Part shown: positions 23,511 through 36,500 of the stretch, in pieces | How the letters are laid out: every line of letters starts with the position of its first letter | How positions within the stretch are numbered: position 1 is the first letter of the stretch | NCBI GenBank assembly: GCA_025266875.1 | Contig: JALLLT010000003.1 | Span: forward strand, 1,054,001-1,118,000 | Reading direction: 5' to 3' | DNA from: Fennellomyces sp. T-0311 | Lineage: Eukaryota; Mucoromycota; Mucoromycetes; Mucorales; Lichtheimiaceae | Length of the DNA stretch: 64,000 nucleotides | Notes under the pieces: model-generated | Seen by the model: the letters and a program-made list of their open reading frames with translations, nothing else | Database searches by the model: none | What the model was told of the DNA's origin: nothing | Made by a program: the position numbers and the translations under genes

Positions 23511-23932
23511 GTTGATGTACGTTTAGGGATGGGAAAATGAAGTGAGAGAGTAAGAAAGTTCCAAAGTAACAGGCTTCCAGGACTCCTGCAAAATTTCTGT
23601 TAAAAGCCACCTTACGCTAGTAGCCTCCCAAGTCCGATTCGTGATCTCTTGCTATGGAAACCTCAAATAGAGGTTGCCATACCCACAGCCGCTGACAAAT
23701 CAACTTCCAATATCGGTTCTCAAGCCAAGGAGGTGCTTGCTGGTGGGTATTGTCAGCTTATTTCCAACCAATGACGCTGAATTGGATCGGGCTTCTTAAA
23801 ATGCACCCGTCAGATCGGCGAGATACCGTGATATGCGAAGGACCCTGTTGATCACTCCAGTAAGAAGCACCATCGCCGCACTGATAATGAAATCTGCCGG
23901 GAAGAACAACGATTTAATCTTGAGGTGTAATT

Positions 23933-25219
23933 CTAGCCGAAATACTGCATTTCTATTCCAATTGTGCGTATCGGGCTTGGACGACTTGAAAGATCAGCCG
24001 TCAATCCAATACTAAACAGTGTATTCTTAAACCGTCCTTCCCACATGAGCGCCAAGCCCTACATTGTTTGTAAGTCGGCGCACTCTATGCGATCTCGCAC
24101 TTCCTTTACCTCAGCGAATCCAATGCGTGCCTTGATCAAACCTTGCAGTTTTTCCGTCTTTCCGCTGTCCTTTGGCGATCCATCCTCCTGCATATTCTTT
24201 GTGCGATATTCAAATCCAACGCTGAGATCACTTTCATAGGAATAAATGCTAAAATCATATCGCGAGCACATTGCCAAATCCTCCGAGACTTGAGCCACAT
24301 ATGCCGTTGACATGTGTCCGACCACTGGATTCAATGTATAAGTGAGACATATGGGTGGTGAGCTAGCAGAGGGCAGTGTTCTGTATCGTAATCCCGTAGA
24401 CACTTTATATACTCTGTTAGCATGACAACAAAACGTTCCACCAGCAGTAATCTTACATCCTGCACTCTTATCCAACATTCCGTAATAGATCTCGGTACCA
24501 AGTGCCCATTGTCCAGTGGGAATTGCACTTTCAGGTTGATCAAAATTGTATAATGCACGTATTCCAAGCAAACCATCATCGGTCGTATAGGAGAATTCAG
24601 AACACCATTTGCCTACGTCATATTGCAGTTGCATCGCGATCTTTATATGTCTTAGCCAAATGTTCTTTTCTATAAAATAGCGCTTTACCTCCGGCAATCC
24701 TGATACGCGTGGATTATTTACGGCCGTAATCAAATATTGCATTTTTTCGGATATCCGCCGGACATACATGCATTCAAGTCTTGCGCCTGGGAAAAACATG
24801 CGACCATACAGCAGATAATGATTTATCGAATCCACTATTGCATTTCCATGGTTATTATAAAAACGCTTGTGTTTTGGATAATGAAAAAACAAACCTTTCC
24901 GAGAATCGTCAATAGGGTTCGCGATCCGGAATCGATCCACCATGTCTTGAAAATCAACCGTGGCACTCGTGCCAATATCGAGAGAACGCGACGTGTATAA
25001 ATATCCAATACTGCCATTGAGCGATGGCAGTGCATTCATTGTATACGACGGCTTGAATTGTGGCGTCGGTAGCTTGGACAGGTACAGCGAAAGCCCTTGA
25101 GGAGTATAGAAATCCAGCAATGCTCGGGACCATGAACATAGATTAGAGTACTGATTCTCTTCATTCCAGCCAGTTCTTCGATAATAACATCGAAGGCAAT
25201 ATTCCATAAAATCGTACAT
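23933..25219 (-). CDS. MDM10: Mitochondrial distribution and morphology protein 10 (Mdm10)
   Basis: Outer mitochondrial membrane beta-barrel that belongs both to the ERMES ER-mitochondria tether and to the SAM assembly complex. Exons 24110-25219 and 23933-24058 total 1236 nt (411 aa). The start MYDFMEYCLRCYY is followed by the family blocks LLDFYTPQGLSLYLSKLPTP, FKPSYTMNALPSLNGSIGYL and LFFHYPKHKRFY. The last strand (TIGIEMQYFG) ends in an aromatic, as beta-barrel signals do. The 51-nt intron 24059-24109 is a multiple of three and contains an in-frame TAG, so without splicing the protein would lack its last 40 or so residues, including the SAM-recognition strand. Confidence 0.93.
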
Positions 25220-26637
25220 TGTTCAAAGCATCGCCGTTTCTTCTTCGTCACTATGGCTGTTCATCAACTAATTAAACCCCGAGTTTATAAAATATCTCGT
25301 GATACCTTTATCGGCTAAACTTGCATGAATTCATCCTTCATTTCTTATTATCAGTGTAGTCGTCGTCTGCTAGAAGCATTGCTTCACGTGCCTTGTGCTT
25401 TTCTTCCCCGGATATGTCGCAGTGCGCCACATCAACTTGGATAACTTTTTTTATCATCTCGGAATGACGAGCGCTTTTAAATCAAGCTCGAGTCATATAT
25501 ATCAACCAACCGAAAAGACATTTCGTTATATGAAACGGTTCTACAAGCCCTTCACTTCATGTTTCTTATAGGTCATGTGTAGGGAAAAAAAACTTGACGG
25601 TATATGGGAGTTCGGTCAAAAGCTTACTTCCAGGAATTGAAACAACTTGATAAGCTTTTCTATGTAAATATTCTTTGGCTATTAACTTTAATTGCGGTCG
25701 GATATACTCACGGTGTACATATACTTCTATACCTGCCGAAAACTTGGCTCCATCGTCTCAAATCTGTAAGATATACATAAAAAACAGGATATGGATGAAG
25801 TCAGGACGTAAGCAACTGCTCCCCAGAGTGGTTTTTCAAACGACCATCTTGCGTTCCAATGTTACTACTGAACAAAGAAACTTCAGTATTGTCATTTTAG
25901 TTGTAGTTTCTGTTTACAGCAGGATGGAAAATACTGCACATGACCAAGATTGACAAACCGGGAGAGGGCCCATCAAACTTTTCTTGGGGGAGTAAAGAAA
26001 GGATAGACTATCAGGTTGCCGCTCAATCCAGACAACTCGGAAAAGTCCATTGTTTTGTATTTTTATGGCGTAATAATCAACAATACAGACACTATTTGAA
26101 TAGTCGAGCAGCTTATTTCACTGAGACATATTACATTCCGTAAATCCATATACGCCATCTCGGCGCATAAACATATTTAGTCTAGTATCGTGGTACAAAG
26201 ATGAAGTCAACAAGAGCGAGTCGGGCGGTTTACCCCATGCTTTGTGTTTGCTGATCCAGAACATAAGATTTGTTTGGAGAAAACAACTTTGCTTTCGTAC
26301 TAACTTGATTCGGATAATCTCGTAAGTCTATTTTCCAAACAAATAGGTGGAGACAAATTCTGTAGCAAAAAAAGCAATTAACTATTTTTTATTATATAGG
26401 GATTTGCATGCGCTTAGTATGAGTAGTATATAAGTCTTCTTGCTTCTAGATTAAAGTTACTGATAATCTACACCAACATCGGTGATTGCGGTATCTGAGG
26501 GGTTCTTTTATTTAACAAAAGCGAGTATATAATAATCAATACAAGGAAATCAAAAGGAAATCGGAAAGTCCAGATATAATACAAGAAAAAAAGGAAGAAG
26601 GCAGAATTTTAAAAATGGGTCTAGTGTATAGAGAGGC
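25220..26637. other. Intergenic spacer between MDM10 and the CLC gene
   Basis: AT-rich, carrying the MDM10 promoter side and the CLC 3' flank. Small plus-strand frames at 25675-25953 and 25940-26143 have no homology I recognise and no intron signals joining them. Nothing else seen. Confidence 0.45.
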
Positions 26638-29600
26638 TTACTCGTCTTCCTCCAACTGCTTGAGGTATGCAAGTAAAGTTCGTTTGTGAATAACGCCAAG
26701 ATATTTGCCACTGCTATTCGTCAAGCACACATAGCGTGCACCAAGTTTGACGAACATTTCCATAAGTAGTTCCATGGATGCATTTAGGTTGATAGTCAAC
26801 GGTGCCTAGATAGAAAAAATTGTGTTAGTAGATGAATACACGAGATGATAATTTCTTTTTACCTGATCGACATAAATAGAAAAGTCATTAAGTGGCTGTC
26901 GCTCCTGACGTTCCGAATCTATGGTCTGGATCGAAGGGTTCGAGGGTAACAGGCACAGTACCGGATTGTCAGCCGAATCTATCACTACCCCATTGTCCTG
27001 ATCACTGCGCCGGAAATAGCAGGGTACATCGCGACATTCTTGCTCGGTCATTGGGTATGGGCTATTATCGAAATACCGACACAGTTGATTAAGAGCGTGT
27101 GACAGCTCAGTAGATGCGATGTATCCTTCAAGATATTTGCCGTTGTTGCTCAAGATCGGGAAGCCGCCATCTTCACTGTAACCCATTGACGCAATATCTT
27201 CGAGCTTGTCATACAGTTTGCCGACTGTGTTGAGTTGGTCAATGTCAATTGTGGCATGATTGTTTTCGGTAAGATCTTGGATTGTGTGGGTATGAACATA
27301 CTCCTTCCGGGCATCCAAGTAAGGATAGAGTTGTAGATCAATGAGTAGATCATAGATGCCTTCGATGAACATCGCATCAGCGACCCATTTGGCAACCATA
27401 ACCGCGATCATGATTGGAACGGCGTATGTTAATGAGTACGTCAATTCGAACATGATGACAACCAGGGAAACTACAGTGATACAAGGATTTAGCGCTATGT
27501 TACACAGAACACTCGTCATTGTGCTCACCTGTTGTTCGAGTGACACCAGTAAGACTAGCCGCTGCTCCGACCATGGCGTACACACCTGGAATGACGCACT
27601 CACCACGGGTAGCAAAGTCTTCGGCGCAAGCAGTGAATGGCCAAGCGTTGGGGTAAACAACCGTAAGGTATTGCATGACTAAACCAATAATGCGACCAGT
27701 GACAGCACCAACAATAAGGCCCGGAAGGAAGATACCGCCAGGTACCCGGCAACCAAATGTGACCATTGTCAAGCACATTTTAATTACCAAAGTCGTTAGT
27801 AACAAGTATAGAAGACGCGGAATCTCGGATACATCATCACTGTTATATGTTGCACACGCACAGGGTAAGTTCCATTGTTTGTTTTTTCGAGTACAAAAAA
27901 AAGGTACAATAACTTACGCGCAGAGACCTCCGTTGTCATTATTCGGAGAACATTCTGAGAAGAGGTTCATGACAAATTCGTTCAATCCCATTCTATAGGA
28001 CGGAAGAAGATTTAACTCAAAGTTCTTGTGAAAAAAAAAGAAAATAATTACCGTGCGAATGGATTCCAGTAACTTGTGATAGCCGTGATGAGCATGATCG
28101 CAAGAACCTCAGATATCGGATACTTGCCGATAAAGGAATTTTTACGCAAATGTTGGTACTTGATATTAAAATAGCTGACGAAGGCTCCAAAAAATCCCTA
28201 TCAATAGATGGGTTAATAGATGCATCAAAAAAATTAAATCTTGCGATACTTACTGCAAAGGCTCCGCACAACAAGAATGGCACGAGTTCAAATAAATGAT
28301 ATTCCTTGTCGTAACTAACTTGGAATAGGACGATTTTACCGGTACCAAACGGGTCCATAATCTTGAGAACTATAGCGGCAGTCATTGCACAGCAGTAGCT
28401 GCGGATCATGGTCTTGATGGGGAAATAATAGCTGACTTCTTCTAAGCTGAACAACACACCACCAATCGGGGCACCAAAAGCTACAGCAACACCAGCAGCA
28501 GCTGAGGCTGAGAGAACCTCCCGTCGCTTGCCTATTCGATCATTAGTACCAAAAATAATCGATTGTAACAATCGTCAATAAACTTACTTTCATTTTTGTT
28601 GTATTTATCGAACATTCGGCAGAAAATATTTGCGACGGAGCAAGCAAAATGGACGAACGGACCTTCCTTACCGCAATTCAATCCTGATGATGTGGAAAAG
28701 ATCTACACACAGAATAAACCTTAATAAGCTTAGGCTTTCTTGGGTTAAAATAAGCAGCTGAAACATACCATGCCTACACTCTTTACAAAAAGCGTTTTGA
28801 TACCGAGAAATCCTTTAATGACGAATCCTGCAAGGATGACTTTGACTTCTGGAATACCAGAACCAGCACTATAGTAAGCGATCTTGGTCTGTGGTTTTGG
28901 TGGTTCGATATCTTCAAGTTTGGAGTTTGCAAAGGTTGGTGTCGTGGGCTTTGACACTGCTTTCGGAGGCGGAGCACGAGTGACCACCTTCTCAGCGGAA
29001 AAGACAACCATGAGCGCGGCAATAAGCGAAAGAAGAAGCTATGGGATATTCACACATACAAATTAAACTACCGCCTTCTTCTTTATAACTCTTAACACTT
29101 ACACCAATAGCAGTATACATGAACATGGCGGAATGATATGAAGAGCTTTCACTTTGAGTATTGAAGACTTCGGGCCAGGTTCTCCAGTCGGGGCAAGCTT
29201 CATGTTCTACAATAAGAAGTTTGCATGAGATCATGTATCTGGAGATTTCCGCGTGATCACACGCACCTTCTTTTCCCCAGCAACAGAATTTGCTATTGTA
29301 CCTCCAGTTGGTGGTACAATATCCTTGTTTAAGATCGGACATCCATTCCTGGACGACGTCAATGAACCAGGCAATAAACGCGACCGTTGCGCCAGTCAAG
29401 ATAACGAGGATCCAAGCTTGAGAAGCATCTTTAGCTTTATCCCAGCGTCCTCGCCAACCTGGTGCTTCTCGCAACTTTCGAACTCGAACGCCCTCTTTGA
29501 TTATTTCGTGGATCCAATCTATATGGAAAACAAAATGACGAAAAAACCACCATTAAATCGCCGATTCAAAAACAGAGGGTTGTGCCTGTTGTATATATGC

Positions 29601-29923
29601 TGCTTGTACATAAAAAAGAAAGACATACCGATTGTAGAATACGATTCGTACCACACTCGAAGACCGGTGTTTTCCTTAAGCAGACCTTGGCGATCCTCGT
29701 CATAAGATCCTAACCGTTTGTTGAAAAGCTTAAAACGACTGTGATGACGGTCGTCGCGTAGACTAGGTGTGGATGGATAACCAGGGCTGACAAAGGTAGG
29801 AGGAGCTGAAGTATTATGGATAGCTTGGATGTCATCCCCAGAAGGCAGTGCTGGGAAATCTTGGAGGCTGTTGTAATTTGACTGTCGCCGGCGTTCCAGC
29901 AACGAAGACCGTTCGGTCGCCAT
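26638..29923 (-). CDS. CLC-type chloride channel / chloride-proton exchanger
   Basis: Intracellular CLC protein of the Gef1/ClC-3-to-5 class, expected in Golgi, endosome or vacuole membranes. About nine to ten exons; the first is 29629-29923. The soluble N-terminus ([14 protein letters not shown]) is followed by the first helix ([20 protein letters not shown]). Selectivity-filter motifs are present: GSGIPEVK, then GKEGPFVH with the external gating glutamate, and GGIFLPG. Ahead of the re-entrant helices are [19 protein letters not shown] and [17 protein letters not shown]. Two CBS domains follow: [15 protein letters not shown]...[16 protein letters not shown], and [21 protein letters not shown]...[16 protein letters not shown]. 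It ends in KQLEEDE at 26638. A cysteine-rich loop ([13 protein letters not shown]) lies between the first two helices. Confidence 0.93.
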
Positions 29924-32900
29924 TGGTGTATGTTTATATACAAGGAGAAGGGTTGAAAAAGAGACGGAGAAAAAAAAGAGAGAGAAAGAAATGCAAGCAG
30001 CTCTTTAAATAAGAAGAAAAGAAACACTCAATTTTTTATCTCTCCGGAATACTGTTTTTTTTTTTACCTACTGACATGCTGATGGTAGCAATGATCACGG
30101 GAATAATTTGGTTTCTCGTCCCCCAAATGTATATCGATGATGAAATAGCGAAAACTTTAATCGGATCTTTGAAACACAGCAACATCTGGCGCACAAAATA
30201 CTTTTTTTGCAGAAAAACTGCTTGGAATTGCATATCGACTCGCCAACTATGGGCTGATGGGATGGAGATGTCAGTTCCATCCATCGGAAAAAGATATCTT
30301 GTACTCTCTTATCTACCCTCCTGCTGGAATATCCAAAAGTAGCCCCTGGATGATAAAATGGCCTACCTGGCGCTATACGCATAAAAAAAAAGTCTGGCGG
30401 ATTCCATATAAAGCTAAGAGCCTAGCCTCCAACTGGGCAAGCAGTCCGCCGTTCATTACTTATCCAAATATATAACCTTGCCGTGGAGCATGGCTGCAGG
30501 ACAAGGGACCATGGGCGCAGAACCCAACGTATACACACCGAGTGCAACTGCAGCACAAAGACGGTGTGTTTGTTGCTTTGACTTTCTGTTTAGGGCATGA
30601 GGTCAAGTAACACCAATCTTTTCCTCGGTCTTCCATGTTATCTTTTGTTATCTTTTTGTCAGTTCAACAACTTTCTCTTCCTCCATAATAAATGCAACCA
30701 GTAATATATATAGATGAACTCCTTACTTCTTGGCAAAATATATCTGTATCCCCTTTCTTTTTTACTTACATCAAGTGCATTTAGGGTCCCCGCGTCTTTT
30801 TTACCCTGTCTGCCGGTCATGCTGATTCTTTTTTACGCGATTTGTGAAATGCATGCAATCCAACTTTGTCTGTTGATTTTTCGTACCACAGAAGTTCATT
30901 TTGATCAGGACTGACAGCCAGCCACCAGCTCGGGGACGTGCGAAAACTCATTGCCGTTATGTGTACCGGATGTAGACGCTCACTTTTCAAAAAAGCTACT
31001 GATCATTCAATGGGAAAACGTGCGTCGGCTAAGCAAATGACCGGCTTTTTTGATCCATGTGATGTGGCCATACTCATTTAACAGTATTATCGTCAAAGGG
31101 AACGCACAGACCTACTACTACTTCATACACGGATATAGAAGAGCCTGTGATCCTCATCCGCAGAACCTGAAACGCAGCGAGTTCTGAAACTCGGATGGAG
31201 ATACAATGCGTGTGAAGCATCGTGGCTGAAAAACGGAAAAAATATCATTTTTCATCCTCTAAACACCTTTTGAAACGTTAGTTGTTCGGTCTAGTTGCTT
31301 TTTTAATAGTGTATCCTTTTGTCATTTCACACTAGTACCTTTTATGATATACTTTATTCACCTTCAAAATAACAATTTCGCTCTCAGAAGGAGAAAAAGG
31401 CTCCAGGTTTCAGACTAGACCCTGTTTTGGATGTGGCTCACATTATTTGGAAGGGCAACATGTCTCCCATATTTTATATAAACTACGTAATATTCTCTTC
31501 TGTTCCAGTAGAACTGAAACGACAAAGGAGACGTTTTGGTCATTATGACGAACTTTATATTTTCTGTATTGATCAAACTCTACCATTTTCGAACAATCCG
31601 ACTTTTTCAACGAAAACAGTTAAATGAAGTTCGATTTACCATCTTCCTACTGCTAATACAACAAACGCTACGATTTCGTCATCAGGAGGTTTACAGGTCT
31701 AGCTATTCGTTTAGAACATTCGCGCCTATCTCAAGTCACGAGGCAAGTGATGGCGTGCACATAATGGAATGTTAACAGCGAAAAAAAGACGCTTTGTTAC
31801 TGAAGGATATAATATACAATCATATTTGGCATTTCTACAGCTCATTATGTTAACATTATCCCATGTGGTGATAAGCAGTAATGTATGTTTTTATTTTTGG
31901 ATTTCGAAACAGTTACGTACGACGCACTTACTTCACCCCACAATGGGACACGTTGTCAAGTTTGTATATATTGGTCACATTATTTGTCGGAGGAAAACGA
32001 CGCGCACGCGCACGACTGGAATGATAATCAGATGTAACCAGGGCATATAATGTTTAAACTACCCGTGATCACATAGGTCATTCGCCATCGGCATTGGCTG
32101 TGTACCGAAAGATAACACCATTGTTCTCGTATGTCCCATAAGAAAAATCCTAACTATTGCATTAAATAGAAGCGATGACATCCCAGCTCGCTATCTGCTA
32201 TCTTAAACTGTTATCGAATCCATCACCTTGATATCTATACGCATATTATTGTAGGATCTGTATCCCACCGCTCTAGAACCACTTTTTAAGGAATACCGTC
32301 TAGTTTAACAATCGGACTGAAAAAGACAATGATTTGTCTACATCTGCATATCTTACATAATGCGGTCTTCCTTACTTAGTAATAATAGTGTTTTTCGCTG
32401 CAATCCAATCGACACTAGTATATGCATACTATGCCGAACAGGACCAGGCAAAAAAGAATTGATGCAAGGTATAGTTAGATGCAATCTGCAAGATTCCTGT
32501 TTGTAATGCATCACTATATTTTCCTTGTGCAATAAAGACGAGCGGAACAGCACGCTTGCGTAAGCAAGTACTTGGCACGATGGTATGGTGCATCATCGAG
32601 TGCATTAAGCGGCAGGTACCCGAAAAAGGATATGCAGGAGAATCCCAGTCGTCATATTCCTTTATTTACTTTTGGAAATTTTTGTTATCTCTGCACACAA
32701 CACATACAAAATTATACTGTGTAAATAGGTTTCATGATTTAAGAAAGTAATATATAGCAAAAATAACCTTAATTCGTGCGTATGAGTGTAAATAAACATG
32801 CAGCATTAAAAGCTACCGAACATCACCTGTGTTTCCGATCACCAGACAAGATGATGGCTCGTGGAAGAAATAGATGTCAGTTACCGTGAAGCAAGTTTGA

Positions 32901-33571
32901 TAAATCATGCGCTGGGACATGGCTAGTTACTATTATTTTCTTTATCAAACATTAGATGATCATAATAAGTGGTAACGAAGGAACGATGATCCTATTTGGA
33001 GAGACATGTTTAATGTACAAACTCAGTAAATGAATGCTAAAATAGGGAGAGGCTCCGTTCATAACAGCACTTTTTAATTCGTAGAAGCATTCTTAAGTTC
33101 CATCACCCGATGTGTGCTACGCTAAAGCAGTAAATCACAGCCATATCTGCATGATAAACTGTATGCAAAAGATTGACGATCATACTGCTCTTCCAACTAT
33201 ATACTAGCTTGTTTGCTACCCTTTTTAGGCGTTCTAACGGCGTTTGAAACAGCCTTTAGGGATTGATCGATATGGCTGGCTGGGTGTCTGTCACGCTTTT
33301 TACTGCGAGATATTCTACTTAAACGGAAGCTGGTGGGTTGCGCCGTCTATGCATATCATTGGTTGCCGATAGCATTTCATGTGCCGAAACAGTTGATCCG
33401 TACGTACCATACATGAAGCGTGTGCTTCGTTCGCATACTGAAACAATAGCGATGGCCAATAGGGTTGACCATTATGATAGATACTACGAATGAAAGTAAC
33501 AATGCTTGGACGTCAACGTTAGCCTAACTTAATAAGGAAGTACCAAATAGAATACACGCCCAATTACGTGC
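29924..33571. other. Long AT-rich intergenic region (3.6 kb) without a recognised gene
   Basis: Both strands are densely interrupted; the few frames of 60-95 codons lack motifs and intron logic. The CLC promoter lies at its left end. One notable structure is a 12-bp bulged hairpin at 31155-31197. There is no rRNA and no recognisable tRNA. Confidence 0.45.
31155..31197. other. Bulged inverted repeat (possible RNA hairpin)
   Basis: CATCCGCAGAAC at 31155-31166 pairs with GTTCTG (31181-31186) and CGGATG (31192-31197), leaving a five-base bulge (AAACT) and a 14-base loop. It stands alone in non-coding DNA. It could be a small structured RNA or chance. Confidence 0.25.
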
Positions 33572-36500
33572 TTGCGTCGACTCTCTTTTTTCGCGTTTCG
33601 CGCTTCATGCTGTACCACATTCTTTCCAACTATGAATCCTACGCTTGTACAGAAGATCTTTGGTCATTCGGAAGAGGTACAGATCGAAGCACCACCCATC
33701 TCAGCCAACCGGCTCGAGAACGCCTTCAGTGGTCTGCGTAACTTTGTTCCCGGTGCCGAGAACCTGCGCAAATCAACCAAGGCCCTTAAAAGAAGCGGCA
33801 TGGATATTCTCCAATCCACGGCATTGATACGGTTGCTTTCCGGTGACTCTGATCATGCCATTTTCTTGCGAACCGCGCCACCAACTAAAGCAAAAGGGTT
33901 GATGTTCCTCATAGCCATTGCTCATCAAAAGGATCTGCGTGTTTTCTACTTTTCCACCAGAAAGCATGCGCAGGTGATCAATCCGATTGGCAAGACAATT
34001 GTTAGTGTGCTGCAGCATACCGACTCATACCTTGGCGAGAATACCAAATGGTTCCAACTTTGCGACTTGCCCGAGTACAAGGTTGGCTTTTGACTAACCA
34101 TTCAAAGTAATGAAATACTCAAATCGACTTCTTTTGAAGCCTCCGAAGCCGGTAAAGTGTCAGCCAACGCCGGCATCAGCTCCACCATCGTCTACTGTAG
34201 CCACGATTACAGGCCATGATGAGGATGACGTGGACAACGAAGAGGTGATAATGTCTCGGACAGGTATTACCCGAGACCAGATCATCAGCGAGTTTGAGGC
34301 CGGGGTCAGGCGGTTCCATCGTCAAGAGATTGAAGAGGCATTTAAAGGAGCGGAAAGCAAGCAAAAAGCTGTCAAGATGCTAGAAAAGCTGCACAACAAG
34401 CACGACAAAAGAAAAAATGTTCCTCGTATCTATGACGAGATCCAAGCATCCATCCTAAAACGGCATCCCACGGACGTGGCTCCTAACTGGTTCGCTGACC
34501 GGATAAAAAGTTATAAAGATTACGACCGATTTCAATACTTCAAAAGTGAAGGGTATCGGCTGCATGAGGAAGTACAGGGTTTCTTGGACTCATGTACGTG
34601 GGACGAAGTCATGGGTGATCAGAACAGCGATCAAGAAGCCAATAACAGTGATGACCAAGAAACCGACGGCGAAGATAGCCAAGTGGTCAAAAACAAAGAC
34701 ACTTCAATACGCGAAACAGTAACTTTTACAGAAACTATGACGTTTTCATTGCGGTCTATTTTACGAGAGGAAATCGCCTATGATGGCTTCTTGAACCGAT
34801 TAGAAAACGAGAAATTGCGCGTCGGTCGGTGTACGGCACAGCTTTCGAACGGGGTATCAGCTTTGACTGATATGATCGCCAGCGGAAGAATGGCCCGACT
34901 GTGCGGCACTGTTGTCGACGACACAATTTTTGATATCCAAGCTCTGGCACCTGGTTTTGATTTCGGACCAGAGGCGAAAACGGCTGTCCATGTGTCACCT
35001 ATACCGCCAAATCTGGACAAGTTGGAAGATGCCCGCGTGTATCAGTTTGAACATTTCTCGAACATACTGTCAGGTACGTCATCGCAGTGTACACTTTCCG
35101 TTTCCATCAATTAACGTGTTATGTTTTATGCTTAGGGTGCGTCGGTTCCAGCGTGAACGAAAAGATGGAATCATTTGTTTTTCATGAATCGCGCAAGGCG
35201 ATCGTGGATACTGGTGTTGTCACCAAGCAGGATGACTTTGCCTTCAACGGTGCCATGAATAATGCTCTGCGGGAGTTCAAGACAGCTGCACACAACCTCT
35301 GGTCGCAGAAGCGCCACGACAGGGATCTCCGAGTCCTAACAACTGCTCTCATTCGGCTGAGGCTCGCTCCAGATCGCGTCCGTCGTTATCTCGCACAGAT
35401 TGCAGCTGAGAAGAGAAAAAAGGAGGAGACAGAAACCGGCAATCCCGTGGATCGGTGTATTAGCATAGCACATGCTAAGAGTAAGACAGATTACCACCGG
35501 AAAGAGCTTGAGAATTCGATTATTCGCGGAAGAGATGATGCTGTGATCGAAATGTTATTCGAAAAGCTAAACAACTGGGTCGCGAAGGTAGATCGAAAGA
35601 ACTTTTATGTGCTTACTTTTCGCACTAACAGAGTTATTCTAAAAGCTTGACAAGCTGTCCCGTTCATCAAAAGCTTTTAGTAGCAAAGAGGAGGCCGAGA
35701 AAGAAGAAAAGCACAAACAGGATCGCACTCTTCCCAAGAAGCTTGACAAGGACAATCCGATTAGTACAAAGACCAACGACGCCGACGAGGAAGAAGTGGA
35801 AGAGTCTGCCGTAGATGCCCAAGAAAAAGAAGTTACCACCCGTCAAGTTCGAGCACTGGTAGCCATTATCAAACGAGTCCTGTCCACCACCTCCAAGCAG
35901 GTGTCTGCCAGAGCAATTCGCGATGCAGCCTACAAGGGGAGCGACCTAACCGATAAGCAGTGCCAGGCTGCTGCCGAAATCGCCAACGCAGTTCGACCAT
36001 ACTACCACCTCGAACCAGATCAAGACGATAGCGCGGAAGACGACGATGACGACAAAGCGGATGTTCTGTCAGTGCATAAATGCGTCCCTCTGGCTTATAT
36101 CACAAACGCTGTTGTTAAATTGGTGGTCCCGCAACAGAATATCTGGGCGATCGTCCCAGATGTCGACGGCAAAAACCACTCCATCCATATTGGAGCAGAT
36201 GTGCTTTATACATTATTCTCCGGTACTTACACGATCCCATCTACCAACGCCAAAGGGAAAGTTACCAGCAAACGAAAGGCAGGCCTGCCAGAGAGGCGCG
36301 ATGACGTTTTCGGTGCCTTTTTCCGCTTACCGAAGATAACACAAGCTCTCAAAACCAAGAACCTTGTCTTCAAGCACCGTTTGACCTACGTTAACAAGTA
36401 TCAGGTCCGGGTGCTTGGTCGTGATCGCAAGACCGCTGACCCGAACGATACCAGCCAAGCAATGAAAAAAGCAAGCAGCGTCCTGTCTGCCGATCAAAAT

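Noticed and set aside
24059..24061. In-frame TAG in MDM10 as readthrough, pseudogene or stop-codon reassignment
   Set aside because: A 51-nt GT...TAG intron with a CTTAC branch site removes it cleanly, and eRF1 keeps standard stop-recognition motifs.
30076..30382. Small overlapping frames on both strands upstream of the CLC gene
   Set aside because: Mutually antisense, no recognised features, inside the likely promoter region.
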